Part shown: piece by piece, positions 10,574-21,413 of the stretch
Layout: each line of letters opens with the position of its first letter
How positions within the stretch are numbered: position 1 is the first letter of the stretch
NCBI GenBank assembly: GCA_037893225.1
Contig: JAZGUH010000113.1
Span: 682,001 to 746,000, forward strand
DNA: 64,000 nt
From: Hippasteria phrygiana
Lineage: Eukaryota > Echinodermata > Asteroidea > Valvatida > Goniasteridae
Reading direction: 5' to 3'
Program-made: the position numbers and the translations under genes
The notes under the pieces: generated by a model
Told to the model about the DNA's origin: nothing
Databases searched by the model: none
Seen by the model: the letters and a program-made list of their open reading frames with translations, nothing else

Positions 10574-10628
10574 CTGATTGTAGAATTCTCGACCTTGATC
10601 TGAGAGGCAATCCTTCGGTGCACCATGC
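10574..10628 (-). CDS. Ginger/KRBA2-like gene: integrase exon B with second catalytic Asp
   Basis: A 55-base exon between TTATCACAG| and AATCAG|GTACAT. It encodes HGAPKDCLSDQGREFYNQ, in which SDQGREF holds the second catalytic Asp of the rve core. Phase is correct with exon A upstream (an Arg codon is completed across the intron) and with exon C downstream. The motif HGxPKxxLSDQGxEF is diagnostic. Confidence 0.82.
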
Positions 10629-10773
10629 CTGTGATAACAAAAATTAACTTTATTGAAAACAACATGCACAGTGCACACTGTTTTTTACCCCTGTACAACT
10701 GTATATGGGGTAAAAGCACAGGACAGGACAAATGAAGCAGTCTTACATTAAGACGTAAATGAAACATATGTAC

Positions 10774-11024
10774 CTGCAAAAGAGGCTGTCCAAGCACTTG
10801 GCAACACTTTGTGCATCCTTCCGGGGAATCGGCATAGCCTCAGGCCACTTGGTGTAGTAGTCCGTCAGCGTCAGGACATAGCGATTGCCTGCCTTAGACT
10901 CTCACATTGGGCCAATCAGGTCGATCCCCACCATGACCCACGGACCAACCACTGGGATGGGTTGCAGTTCAGGGGCAGCAGTCTTGATTTTTTCCATACC
11001 TTGGCATTTCACACACTGGTGAAT
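10774..11024 (-). pseudogene. Ginger/KRBA2-like gene: integrase exon A (zinc finger end, first catalytic Asp)
   Basis: Between TTTTATAG| and TTTGCAG|GTACAT. It encodes CVKCQG, the CxxC end of the integrase HHCC zinc finger, then VMVGIDLIGPM, where the Asp is the first catalytic acid, and LTLTDYYTKWPEAMPI. One in-frame TGA at 10904-10902 interrupts the segment after GPM. Upstream exons with the HxH half of the zinc finger were not recognised beyond 11024, so the 5' end is missing, divergent or at 12.8 kb. Confidence 0.78.
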
Positions 11025-11184
11025 CTATAAAATAAAACATAAAAAGGAAGTTGTTTTTATTATTAGGAAATGCTTACAATATTTATAACTTTCTAATAAT
11101 TCAGGGCTTCATTTCTTAATGAACACCCATGGTTTGTATAGTTATTTGAGGCCCGACTATAAGTCAGTTCCTGCGAGGCGCGTT

Positions 11185-11395
11185 GTTTTGCCGGCCCGTA
11201 CGCAGGATTTTTGATGGGGGGGGGGGGTGCGTAGCTTTGAAAGTTGGACCTTGTGGTGTGTGTTTAGACTTGATTTTCCTTTAAATAAAAAAATGCGTCT
11301 AAAAAAATTTGGACCTTTTGGAATTTGGGGGGGGGGGGGGGGGGGGGGGGTTGCATACGCACCCCCGCACCCCCCGTGGGTACGGGCCTGTTTTG
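11185..11395. repeat. Small poly-G element with GGCCCGTAC ends
   Basis: The segment starts with CGGCCCGTACGCAGG and ends with GTGGGTACGGGCCTG, a terminal inverted repeat, and contains two long G tracts and a C-rich stretch. Flanks share TTTTG, too short to prove a target-site duplication. It resembles hAT-type MITEs whose ends carry G runs. Confidence 0.45.
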
Positions 11396-11399
11396 TATG

Positions 11400-12500
11400 T
11401 CAGATGCACGAAAGCAACAAACAGGTTGACATTTAACTACGATTTTTGACATTTCACTTTCCATTAAAAAGTCACACATTGTTTGTATCTGTGTCTTATT
11501 TTGGGCCAAATTGGCGACTGTGTTGAAGGTAATTGATTTTCAGCCAAGAATGTTTATTTTGCTCTTATATCTTTACAAAGGCAAATGTTAAAAATCGTAC
11601 TTAAATGACAACCTGTTAACAAAGAATAAAATTTTGTTCTGAGGGTTGAAGATGCCCAAAAGAGAAACTTTTTCTAATAAAACATACAAGTTGAAAATTT
11701 GTTAGAGAACAAAAATCAAACTTGTCGAACAGCACGGACAGTACATGTACAATAAATTAAGCCTAGCTAAGACATGTACATGTAAGTTAAAGACCAACTA
11801 AAATGCCAAATTTTTTGGGGACTTTTTGGACTTATCTGATAGTTTATGCCTCCCCAAAAACTAATGTAACAAGTTTCATGATTCTGAAAAATAAAAAAAT
11901 AAATGTTTTTGAGCCTTTTCCTTCTGAGCCACTTTGACTCGATTCAGAAAAGGCCGAGGTCAACTGCGTGCCGTATCGCGCGAGTATTGACGTATACGTG
12001 TAGGAACATATGACTTCACTGTATTATACGACAATGTTTTACGTAGAGTCTGTACGTATTTTTTTGTCTAAGGCTAGTATTACTTGCTGTGCTTTTTGCA
12101 CATGATTCAGGTGTAACACTATGGTAAACATATTTTAAAGTGTTGACATCTTTGTGAGACACGTTTAGAATTGGGGTTGTAGGCTTATTCTTGCTGAAAA
12201 GCTAGTTATGATTCATACTTTCCTTTGTTTGCAGTCGGCTTTTATTGAGACCTGCGCGGTGAGTTGTGTGTGAGCTGATGCTATACTCTAGTCTGGCGAC
12301 TTTGCTAATGCAGCCCTCTTAAGGACCCGCACCTTCTCAGAACTATACACACAATTTCTGTTATAAGGTACCAGACTCAATCGCACGCGGTACCATACGT
12401 GAACAATGCATGTTGAGTCAAGCGAGCGTGGACAGGGAGACTGCCGGGGCTCTGGCTGCTCGAGCCGGCAACCGCAGGGAACATCGTCGTGGTCTGGTGC
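11400..12500. other. No gene seen
   Basis: Unique-looking AT-rich sequence without motifs or convincing ORFs on either strand. Confidence 0.4.
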
Positions 12501-12506
12501 GCGTGA

Positions 12507-12597
12507 CACTACGAACATCTAACAAAAGAAAAACCACGCAGTCCTTTGTTACAAACAAAGGACTGCATGGGTTTTCTTTTGTTAGATGTTCATAGTG
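12507..12597. repeat. Near-perfect hairpin, 44-base arms
   Basis: The arm CACTACGAACATCTAACAAA... is followed after a three-base loop by its complement ending ...TTGTTAGATGTTCATAGTG, with about three mismatches. The centre is GTCCTTTGTT-ACA-AACAAAGGAC. It is probably a tiny foldback MITE; no target-site duplication is evident. Confidence 0.75.
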
Positions 12598-12768
12598 TGA
12601 GTCCAGGACAGGACTGGAATGCTCGGTGCCTTTAGAGTTGGAATGGCTCCAGCCTTCAAACAGAATTGTGCCTTCAAACCCAGCTGAGTTTTCATACTAA
12701 CACTATCATCAATACAGTCTTTGGCGAAATGTTCTGCACATATTTTCGACCATTTCTACAGCTCAAAA

Positions 12769-12909
12769 TCAGATAATATTGTAATTGTCTACAAAGCGGA
12801 CCAACTGTCGCCTTTGAACTCCATTCAGCACTGGGAATCGCAGTAAGGTTAGGTCAGGGTTTTTGTCGCTGTTCCTCGCGCAACCCCCAACTACACACGA
12901 TCGAGGCAT
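12769..12909 (-). CDS. THAP-type zinc-finger N-terminus (fragment)
   Basis: ATG at 12909 opens MPRSCVVGGCARNSDKNPDL, then TLLRFPVLNGVQRRQLVRFV. This is the start of a THAP domain: the first two zinc ligands (C-x4-C), the hydrophobic 'LxRFP' block and the helix that follows. The later ligands (CxxH) and the AVPTIF box are absent because a stop follows at 12769. The rest may lie in another exon, but no strong donor is visible. THAP domains bind DNA and occur in P-element-type transposases and host regulators. It lies 1.75 kb upstream of, and in the same direction as, the Ginger-like integrase exons. Confidence 0.65.
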   Translation of the reverse strand: MPRSCVVGGCARNSDKNPDLTLLRFPVLNGVQRRQLVRFVDNYNII

Positions 12910-12914
12910 AATAA

Positions 12915-14006
12915 TTATCTCAGAACCATGCTCATACTGAAATAATATCAAAATTAGACAAAATAGACGGGAAAACGGAGGAGTTATGTCGACAAAAACT
13001 CTTCCAGCAGCATCAACTCTACGTACGTACATGCATAGTGTTTGGCTGTAGCATCAACCGACTCTACACGTGTACGTCACGTACATACATTTAACATACA
13101 TAATGAGCTTTCGCGAAACAGGATAAATGGTTTAGAATAACAACCCTTTTTTTTTTAAATAAAAAAATCCCTCTCGTCTGCAAACTAATCTCCATCAGTT
13201 AAAAGAGTATTTAAACTGTCGGAAAAGTAAAAAAGTCAAAAAGAATTTGGCGTTTTAGTTGCTCTTTAAGTGCAGATAAGCAGTGAACGACAAAGTGCTC
13301 AGTTACAGAGAAATGAAGTGCAAATCTAATGTACAGAAATAATAAGACTAGAGGGAATATACGCAAAACTGTGTAACGTTAGGCCTAGCTACATGTCCTA
13401 GGATTATATGCAAAAGACGTGAACGAAAATGCCAACAAAACACACAGAAACAGGCCGAACAATTGATATATGCTAGTCCATACAAAGCAATATACGCAAA
13501 CTCAAGTTAATCAACAATAAAAGAGGTAAAATAAACCCAAAAAGATATTAACAGATGCGAATGAGAACTTATCGGCACGCAGTGTTGATAGCTTGACGGC
13601 AAGGACACGATAGATGCATGCTACTTACGCCCGGACACTATTTAGCAAGCTTCCGGTATAGCGATGACGTAATACCCACTTGACCAATCAGAGAGCAGTA
13701 TGCTAATGAGCGGACAGTATTTGGCACCGGACACTTTTTGGCATGACACCGGTTCATCACCCTTAAATCACTGAGGAAGATTGGATAAACATGGCTGCAT
13801 GCTGCAACTTGCTTCTGGGACCACCAGAAGCAAGATAACTGATCGACCAAACACAAATTTCCAAATTTTTTCAGAAAACATTTCTGGAAGTAATTTTGAC
13901 AAGGACAAGTTGTATAGAAATACACAATTCGAAAAATGGCAGCCATCATGATGACATCATTTAAACATTTCCCCAACGGTATTCTTGTTAATTTTGCTTT
14001 TTTAAG
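12915..14006. other. No gene seen
   Basis: AT-rich sequence with no recognised gene. Bases 13630-13760 contain GGACACT and GGACAGT motifs in both orientations that may mark the end of a small element. Short ORFs here have no recognisable product. Confidence 0.35.
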
Positions 14007-14008
14007 TA

Positions 14009-15445
14009 CTGTAATTTTCGGAATATAGGCCGCGGCTTTTACATTGATTCTCACGCTGAAAATTTTTCCTGCGTCTTATACTCCAGGCGGCTTATACGGC
14101 AACATTTGAAGAATAAAATCAGTCACACAGGGTTCGAATTTCACAGTGGCCATTGCGGCCAGTGCCGTCGATGCCCTTTTAGTTGCCGTGATGCCCCTTG
14201 TAAAAATGCACTATTCACACCCAGTTGTGCTGTGTGCCCCATTAATACTTTGGCCGTTGTGCCCTTCTTGCCGAACCAAGCCCTCAATTTTTCAGTACCA
14301 AACCGTTGCCGGATCCTACAAAACAGCGCTTTTCGATCGCGCTGGTAATTGCCTGTGCGCGTGATGAGCGATTTTTACTGTGTGACTTAGAAAAGGAGAT
14401 CGACAATGTTGACGCTTTTTCCGCCAGCGATATAGCGCACCGTGATTTCCCGAATGGCCCCTGCGGGGCGTGAACGCAACGTGGCCGGTCACAGTGAAGA
14501 TGGCGGCTACGCACGGTGAAACCACTCATGCCATCGCGCGGCATGCCCGGCACGGGCCGTGTTTCCTCCATGACAATACAACTTACAAGTTCAGGCAGTG
14601 ATGGAAATAAGAAAACAAATGATTAGCAAATTATGCTAATTGTCATTTGATTAGCAATGTGATAAAATTGACTAGCAAAAGAAAAACCGCGACAAACTCA
14701 ATGTTATTATTAATATGAATCATTTTTTATTAATATTGATCGATGGGTGTGCTGAAGATATTAAAGCAACGTATTAAACAGTGCTACGCATTCCTTACTC
14801 TTGAATTTCTAAGTGGATAAAATAACAAATACGAAAGCCGTAAGCTCAGTTTTCATTGTTTCTTGGCACCTTCCACATGTCTAAAAGTTTCGCCAGTCCA
14901 GAGGGACCGAATAGACTTGCAAATGTACCGTAAGTACCGTTCACACCTCACAAATCGTGTGGTGCGTCTGTTCGTTTTTGTCTGTCCACATAGCAACCGC
15001 ACTTCCATGGGCAGTACATCGATGGTATTACGCACCGCGCTCCTCGTTCATTTGATACTCGTATACCAGTGGGATTGCTTTGTCTGTTTGCCGACTCTCG
15101 ATAATGGCGTTTTCAATAAGAATATCATAGCGGGAACCAGACACTTAAATTGAAGTCGGATAAGATGGCGTCGATATTGACCCCCCAACTCGCCCTTTCT
15201 TTCCGCTGAGATGAGGGGGTTGTTGTGCACGGAGCCTAGTGACACTCGTTCGCGCGCTGCTTACACATTTTTCACGTACTAGCGCTGCAGCATGCATGCA
15301 GCACGATGGTTGGACGTCGTCAGCGCCGCAGTGCAGCTTATACGCCGGTGCAGCCAATACGCCAACTTTAAATCTTAATTTGCAGATTTGTGCGTGCTGC
15401 GGCTTATACTCTGCACGGCCTACGTGTATATTCCGAAAATTACGG
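14009..15445. mobile_element. TIR DNA transposon 'GCGGCTTATAC', copy 1 (non-autonomous)
   Basis: The left end CTGTAATTTTCGGAATATAG and the right end (complement of CCGTAATTTTCGGAATATAC...) are inverted repeats; TA lies directly outside both ends (14007-14008, 15446-15447), as expected for a TA target-site duplication. Subterminal sequence repeats GCGGCTTATAC several times at both ends. A second copy lies at 21924-23903; the two share their ends and an internal block (14896-14986 with 22079-22170) but differ elsewhere. No transposase ORF is present. Superfamily uncertain; a TA-targeting element such as Tc1/mariner is possible. Confidence 0.75.
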
Positions 15446-15479
15446 TAGTTAGGGTCACACCTCCTAAAACATTATAATA

Positions 15480-15719
15480 GGGACCATTAGATTTGATACG
15501 CGTACGGGATACGTATGCGGCTCGAAAAAGTCGCCTGTTCAATCACCATTATGAGTTGTTATTTCATGTGGTACACTATCGGCAATTTACATCTGATATA
15601 AAAATGTTGAAATGTATAATGTAAAACTGATAAAATTATCACACAAAATGGTGATTTGATAAGCGATTTTTTTTCGAGCCGCACACGTATCCCGTACGCG
15701 TATCAAATCTAATGGTCCC
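15480..15719. mobile_element. 240-bp MITE with 48-bp terminal inverted repeats
   Basis: Starts GGGACCATTAGATTTGATAC and ends with its complement GTATCAAATCTAATGGTCCC; the arms extend through CGCGTACGGGATACGT and GCGGCTCGAAAAA with few mismatches. The middle is AT-rich and non-coding. A target-site duplication is not clear. Confidence 0.8.
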
Positions 15720-15966
15720 GAATAACAGTTAAAGCTCTGTTAAAAAAAGCAGCATGAGGAAATCAAAACAGATGTCTTGAATGGTCTTTATGATGTTATG
15801 ACACTCCACCCCTTTTGGGGTTAAAGTAATTTCAAATATTGAAATCATACTAATGAGGTCATTTAAAACAAAATGACACAAAGGCATTTCATTTGTATTT
15901 GATATGCCTACATGTATGGTCCCTACATTAGACATAATTCAGAATAAATGGAAAACTACTTTTAAA

Positions 15967-16652
15967 TAGGGGTGTGCAACAGAACCAGGTACCCGAGTAC
16001 CCGACTGTTCATGTCAGGAACCGGTTCCAGATTATGGAATCGAGTACCTGAACAACTTGATATTATTGCACAGTAACTTCCCAGACAATGAAAAAGGGAA
16101 TTTTTGTTGGGAATTTTCAAAATTAAAACATGACTTTATGACAGCACAGATTTCACGTTTATGAATAAAGGGGATTTACTGGTCGTGGTTTTTGTAGTTT
16201 GGGTATGGATAAGAGCCTCGACGAGACATAATAGCATGCCTCATTCCGTAATAAATACAACTGTATAAAGATTCAGAACCACCGTCTTTTGTGATATGCA
16301 GGTGCATGCACATGTCTGTGTCTTATGAAAATCAGACTAATTTTCCCTATAATTGGTTAAACCCTGTCACATAACCCGCCACTCTCCTAATTATCTTCAC
16401 TTATGTGCAATACTACCAAATGAGCCCGTATTTCATAGTGACTGAAATTCACGCTACACCAGCACATGCAAAGGTGGAAAAGTAATCATGTTGACTGGAC
16501 AGGCATAAGATTTTTCAGATTTTGTCCTAGACTTTTTGAATCTCAGAGAAAGACATTATTACAACTTCTGGGATTGGAAGTTTTGGGTTGGGTTTCTTTA
16601 ACGGGTACCCGTATTTTTTTCAGTCGGGTACTTGGTTCTTTTACTACCCCTA
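15967..16652. mobile_element. hAT-type non-autonomous element, 686 bp, 8-bp TSD
   Basis: Perfect 8-bp target-site duplication CTTTTAAA at 15959-15966 and 16653-16660. The element starts TAGGGGTGTGC and ends ACTACCCCTA. Inside both ends lie GGTACCCGA-type blocks in inverted order (GAACCAGGTACCCGAG left, complement of GAACCAAGTACCCGAC right). An 8-bp duplication and the TAGGGGTG terminus fit the hAT superfamily. No coding capacity. Confidence 0.85.
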
Positions 16653-16660
16653 CTTTTAAA

Positions 16661-17280
16661 TAAATTACTCATGGGACAACTTTTAAAAGAAATGTAGGAC
16701 TATAAAGCGTTAGAAAATGTCAGCTATTTATTGTTGTGATTTAAGCTTCATTTAATACAAACATAAATCTTTAGTTGTAGTATAACCACTGCCACCTCAC
16801 CACAAATTTCATATTCAATCTTCTTGCCTAACAATGTTTCTTTGTTTAGGTTGAATAGTTAATGTAAAATTGGCCTATATGACCAGCAGGGAAGGGTAAA
16901 ACCATTGATACAGCAAATGCAAGACTCTACACCAGATCTTCAATTGAGTTTTATGATGAACTCCAAAGAATTCTCTGTATAAATTTTAAAAAGTTTTAAA
17001 GAAGGCTGTCCTCTATTTGGATTTGCAAGGTACATTGTATACATGTATCAACTGTATAACTGGCACTAATACAAGATCAAAGAAATGTTTGCATTTGATT
17101 ACATTCCATGAAGTTGGTACACTTTTTCACACAAGTTGTGCAATTTTGAGGATTTCTTCACATTCACAGTTATTCATATACCCAAAACAGATTATGTGTG
17201 TCCGAGCAGCACTAATACCCAATTCACAACATGAATTTTACAAATCAAATGTATTTTCTTCATACACGATAAGGATAAAC
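16661..17280. other. No gene seen
   Basis: AT-rich, without motifs or credible ORFs. Confidence 0.35.
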
Positions 17281-17283
17281 TAT

Positions 17284-17896
17284 CGCACCGTAACAGGACA
17301 CCAAGTCTTTTGGTGTCCCTGTTACATGTGAAACCAGTACTTTACTTTTGCCATATCTTTAGAACTTTCTTCAACACTTTCTTTACTAAACCACATTCTG
17401 TGTACTTACAGACAGCAATATTGAACAAATGGAAGTCAGACGTTTGCAATTGAAATTTACAGTGATATGGTACAAATAAGCTATGGGTTTTACATGTAAG
17501 ATGGACACCGGTGTCTGTTACATGTGAAATCCACAAAAAATCATATTTTATGCCTCATATCTACTGAAGAGGTCTGATTTTCATATCTTTTCATTAGAGA
17601 TATATATCCTTAACTAGTTCATAAAATGCAGACATGTTCAAGGCAAATCAATGGAAATATGTCAGAAAATGTGTTTTACGGTTTCACATGTAACACGGAC
17701 ACCATTTTATTTCATTCACAGAATGACCCATATGCCTATATCTACCAGCTTCCTCAGAAGAATCGCAAGATTCGTATCCAAATAAGACATGTAGTTATAA
17801 GTTTATAGAATTAGTAACAATTAGACAAATTAATAAAAGCAGAGAGAATATAATGACATTTTAAGGTACTGGTTTCACATGTAACAGGACACCAAA
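17284..17896. repeat. Inverted cluster of TTTCACATGTAACAGGACACC motifs
   Basis: Four copies of a motif of about 20 bases (TTTCACATGTAAC, then GGACACC) occur at about 190-base spacing: two pointing left (about 17310-17336 and 17497-17530) and two pointing right (about 17681-17705 and 17871-17893). The outer pair extends to GTACTGGTTTCACATG and its complement. The first copy also forms a hairpin (GTAACAGGACACCAA / TTGGTGTCCCTGTTAC). This gives a symmetrical foldback of about 610 bp. Confidence 0.6.
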
Positions 17897-18153
17897 TTTG
17901 GAGGAATGTCACACACACATTTTGACTATATATCTTCGAGTGTGAAAAAACAATCAAACGAATCCTTTATTGGACTAGTGCAACTACTAATTGCAAGTGT
18001 GCATGAACAACTTATCCAGATCAGGGAAAACTGATAAAGGTAGAAAATGTATTTGTTAGGGTTTAAATATTGCCCTTTTTGGCAAAATGTCACACTTTAT
18101 GTACCCAACTTCATGGAATGAATATCTATGTGTCATATATTCTTTGCTGGCAG

Positions 18154-18354
18154 ACACTAGAGTTTGACGTTAACAGAGACAGGGATTCCACCGGTGATTT
18201 GCTGCTGCATAGAGCTGTTCAACAGGGGATGTCTCACTTAGCACTGATCTTGAACCTTGTGCTGGTGCACCATGCTGATGTAGAAGCTACTGACAGTAAG
18301 GACATGACACCTCTTTGCATAGCTTCACAATTGGGACATGGAATTGTTGTTGAG
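18154..18354 (+). CDS. Ankyrin-repeat gene, exon 2
   Basis: This 201-base exon is exactly 67 codons, flanked by CTGGCAG| and GAG|GTAATT, phase 0 at both ends. It encodes an ankyrin repeat with the usual start-of-helix pattern (GDLLLHRAVQQGMSHLALIL, then a short loop HHADVEATD) and the first half of the next repeat (DMTPLCIASQLGHGIVVE). TPLxxAxxxGH is the ankyrin signature. Ankyrin repeats are protein-binding helical hairpins; the partner cannot be inferred. Downstream of the donor lies a GTCA/GGTC microsatellite. Confidence 0.85.
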
Positions 18355-18421
18355 GTAATTATCTTTTCTTCTTTGGTTCTTCTGTCTTTTGTCCCCATAT
18401 TTTTTATCACGTCGGTTGGTT

Positions 18422-18467
18422 TGTCGGTCAGTCAGTCAGTCAGTCGGTCGGTCGGTCGGTCGGTCAA
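18422..18467. repeat. GTCA / GGTC microsatellite
   Basis: Tandem four-base units GTCA x4 then GGTC x5, in intron 2 of the ankyrin gene just downstream of exon 2. Confidence 0.9.
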
Positions 18468-18479
18468 GATAAACTCACT

Positions 18480-19420
18480 GACATGCTGGTGACATATTGG
18501 ATGATATAATGGTGACATCCTAGAGTACTTCGTAGAGGACCTTGCGACCTTATACCCTCTTCCTTATGAAATAAACCTTTTTGACATTCTCAATACATTG
18601 TGGGTATGGAGGCCAAACAAACCATGTAATATATACACAAGCCTGCGGCACTGTGAACCAGTCCAAATATTAATTGATTTTATGCTAAATATCTGTCATG
18701 AGTTGAGAGATACTCTTTTCACATATCTTTGCATGGAACATAAGGAAAATAATAACCAGAAAATTCAATTTTAAACGGCAATGAAAATAAAGGAAATAAT
18801 TGGGGAGTCCCTCTCAGGGTACCAGTTACTGATGAATGCATTGCTCTGCAATTAGAACAGCTAATTAATGTCACATTATTAGCCAATCAGAAGAGGATTT
18901 TTTGCAACCATGACAATCAACATGTGACTATGCGACCAATCACGTCCGTTCTAATGTGCTTACTGTTCTAATGCCAGTAGGGCTGAATGCTGTTCCCATG
19001 ATGCTTTGAGAATGTCGAAAAGGTTTATTCAGTTAGCTGAAGATATGAGGCCTAAGCAAAGATTTGCACGTACCGTGTTCAGAGTTCAAGTGCAAATCGT
19101 TCCAGTTAACATTAAGTTTCTAAAGTATAGAGTTTTTCTTCTGGTGTTGTGGCCTGTTAGTCCACTGGTGTTTCAAGGGAAATACTCAATTCAGAGTTTG
19201 ACAAATTAAGGGAACAGTCGCTGCAAGAATGGCTTCCTCTTGGGGAGTATGACCACAACATGGAACAGCCGACCCGCCACTGCTGTCACAGCACATGCAC
19301 ATGTACATGTATGGTGAGAACTTCTGCAATGCGCTGTCTGTGTGGCTGCAAAATACAGTGTAGGTAAAAATATCACATTTTCGTAAAAAAAGAAATAAAA
19401 AATTAGTCGATTTGAGTAAC
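18480..19420. other. No gene seen
   Basis: Intronic sequence without recognised exons; an ACATGTACATGTA palindrome run lies near 19300. Confidence 0.35.
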
Positions 19421-19424
19421 TAAA

Positions 19425-20097
19425 GCCCTGTTCGCACTGGACTTTTTTTGGTAAAACTTACCGAGACGATGGGTACTTTTCCCATTTTAAGTCCAGTGCG
19501 GACAGTCTAGGACGTTTTTTCTCTCAGTTACTTTTCCTGAGTCCAGCGGTTACTTCTACCGGGCAACTGCTGCCCAGGAAAACTGACCAGGTAACCTTTC
19601 CCGAGACGATAAGTCCAGTGCGGACAGTGCGAGTCAGTAAAAGCGGCTCAGGAAAGCGTACATCCGGCCCAAATGCAAGGTCATGCTTCACAGGGAAACC
19701 ACGCATACGCTTTGCGTTGTTTCACCGCAGTGCGGTGCATATGTGGCAAAATTCCAAATTCCAGTGTGTTGTTCCTCTTTTGGTCGCAATCATGGCAGAT
19801 ATTATTATTGATAAAGTCGGAAATTTGATTAGTGCTAAAGACGTAAGCCTACATGTACACATTGAGCGGAAAATTGAAAAGGCACTCGTGATTTGGGTCA
19901 ATCACGTCAATGTAGAAAGGTCATGCAAAGCGCCCTCGTGAGTCGTTATATTGACAGCTCGGTTACTTCTACTACGGTCTCGGCAAAATTTTCCTGTGTC
20001 GAAAGTCCAAGTGCAGACAGTGGTCACATTTGACCATTTTTCATTTTACCATCGTCTCTGTAAAACCTTCCAAAAAGAAATCCAGTGCGGACACGGC
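19425..20097. mobile_element. TIR element 'CCTGTTCGCACTGGA', 673 bp
   Basis: The left end GCCCTGTTCGCACTGGACTT and the right end (complement GCCGTGTCCGCACTGGATTT) are inverted repeats, with TAAA flanking both (19421-19424, 20098-20101). The end-like block TCCAGTGCGGACA recurs inside at about 19490 and 19613, and GAGACGAT occurs near each. Non-coding. The ends resemble PIF/Harbinger or ISL2EU elements, but the family call is tentative. Confidence 0.6.
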
Positions 20098-20104
20098 TAA
20101 AGCC

Positions 20105-20686
20105 AACTTGAGGCTGCAAAAATTGTTTTATAATTGACAGACCTCTGCAAAAGTGATTGTTCAGTGGAGCTTGTAAAAAATAGAGGTATCCTAAACTACA
20201 CGATTACTGAAAGACGGCTGAATCCACAAAGCCTGCTAACGTGGGATGAAAACTGGTATTAGCAATCATCAAGAGCACGAGTATGGACCCTTTCAAGTGT
20301 GCTTGCCAATGACCCTGTAGCTCCCTGAGCGATGCCCACGTCACCAACTGTGATGTCTCCTGTTGTCACCACTGTGACATCTACTGGAGCAGAGTCATCC
20401 AATGTTGTTCCTCGAGTCCTGCAAATGTCCATGTGGTGGCCAATTCTCAGTCTCCTCTTGAAGTATGTCAAGTAAAGCAACCAGCAGCACAGTGACAGGG
20501 ACAACTATGCCAATTAGCCTTTTTGAGATAAGGCAGACACAATAGGAAGGCGCTATTTGATTTGGGTAAACCTTTTGTGCCATACAAAAAAAACCGGAAA
20601 AAGAACCAACAACAAAACTGCCAATAAGGAGACTATTATGGGGTGTAATCACTCTTACAGAAGGTAATTCGTCATTAAATATTCAT
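20105..20686. other. No gene; one partial MITE end
   Basis: Bases 20513-20572 (TTAGCC, then GACACAATAGGAAGGCGCTA, then TTTGATTTGGGTAAA) match one arm of the palindromic MITE at 37552-37666. The remainder shows no coding signal. Confidence 0.55.
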
Positions 20687-20695
20687 ATTGCAGTC

Positions 20696-21413
20696 TAGCC
20701 CCACCAGTGTGGCTGGCGGATTTGACATCGGGCTGATCCTTAGCCACACGTCCTACCCATATGTTTGTGTGGTGAGAACTTCAACAATTCGTGCGGTGGG
20801 GTAGCGCTATCTGGACCGCGGTTTTAACGGTCTGGCTGTGTTCTCTACCTTCTTAACTATTCCAAACTGCTAGCGGCTTGTCATCTTACTCACCATTTTC
20901 CGAAATATTGGACATTAAACTTGGACTCCATAGTCTTGCGTGCTAACGATTTCAACTGGTATCAGCCATTTTAAAATGACGTCACTGGGTTTGAAACGGC
21001 TTGCCGACGGCTGTTTGATGAGAGCACAGCTTATCACGAAATTCGCGCGAGATGTTCCACTGAAATCGTGATAAGCTAGCTGTGCTCTCATCAAACAGCC
21101 GTCGGCAAGCCGTTTCGAACCCAGTGACGTCATTTTAAAATGGCTGACACCAGTTGAAATCGTTAGCACGCAAGACTATGGAGTCCAAGTTTAATGTCCA
21201 ATATTTCGGAAAATGGTGAGTAAGATGACAAGCCGCTAGCAGTTTGGAATAGTTAAGAAGGTAGAGAACACAGCCAGACCGTTAAAACCGCGGTCCAGAT
21301 AGCGCTACCCCACCGCACGAATTGTTGAAGTTCTCACCACACAAACATATGGGTAGGACGTGTGGCTAAGGATCAGCCCGATGTCAAATCCGCCAGCCAC
21401 ACTGGTGGGGCTA
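20696..21413. mobile_element. 718-bp foldback (Mutator-like) element with 9-bp TSD
   Basis: Two arms of about 345 bp are almost perfect complements, beginning TAGCCCCACCAGTGTGGC and ending with its complement, around a central spacer of some 25 bases near 21040-21070 (one 4-base indel, GCTAGCTTA against GCTTA). The flanks carry ATTGCAGTC at 20687-20695 and 21414-21422, a perfect 9-bp target-site duplication. Long terminal inverted repeats plus a 9-bp duplication point to a Mutator/MULE-type non-autonomous element. Near-identity of the arms means recent insertion or arm conversion. Confidence 0.9.

Noticed and set aside
11227..11509. Gly- and Pro-rich ORFs
   Set aside because: They are products of long G tracts in a small element.
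20915..21169. ORF in the foldback element
   Set aside because: The translation is palindromic, a consequence of the inverted arms.
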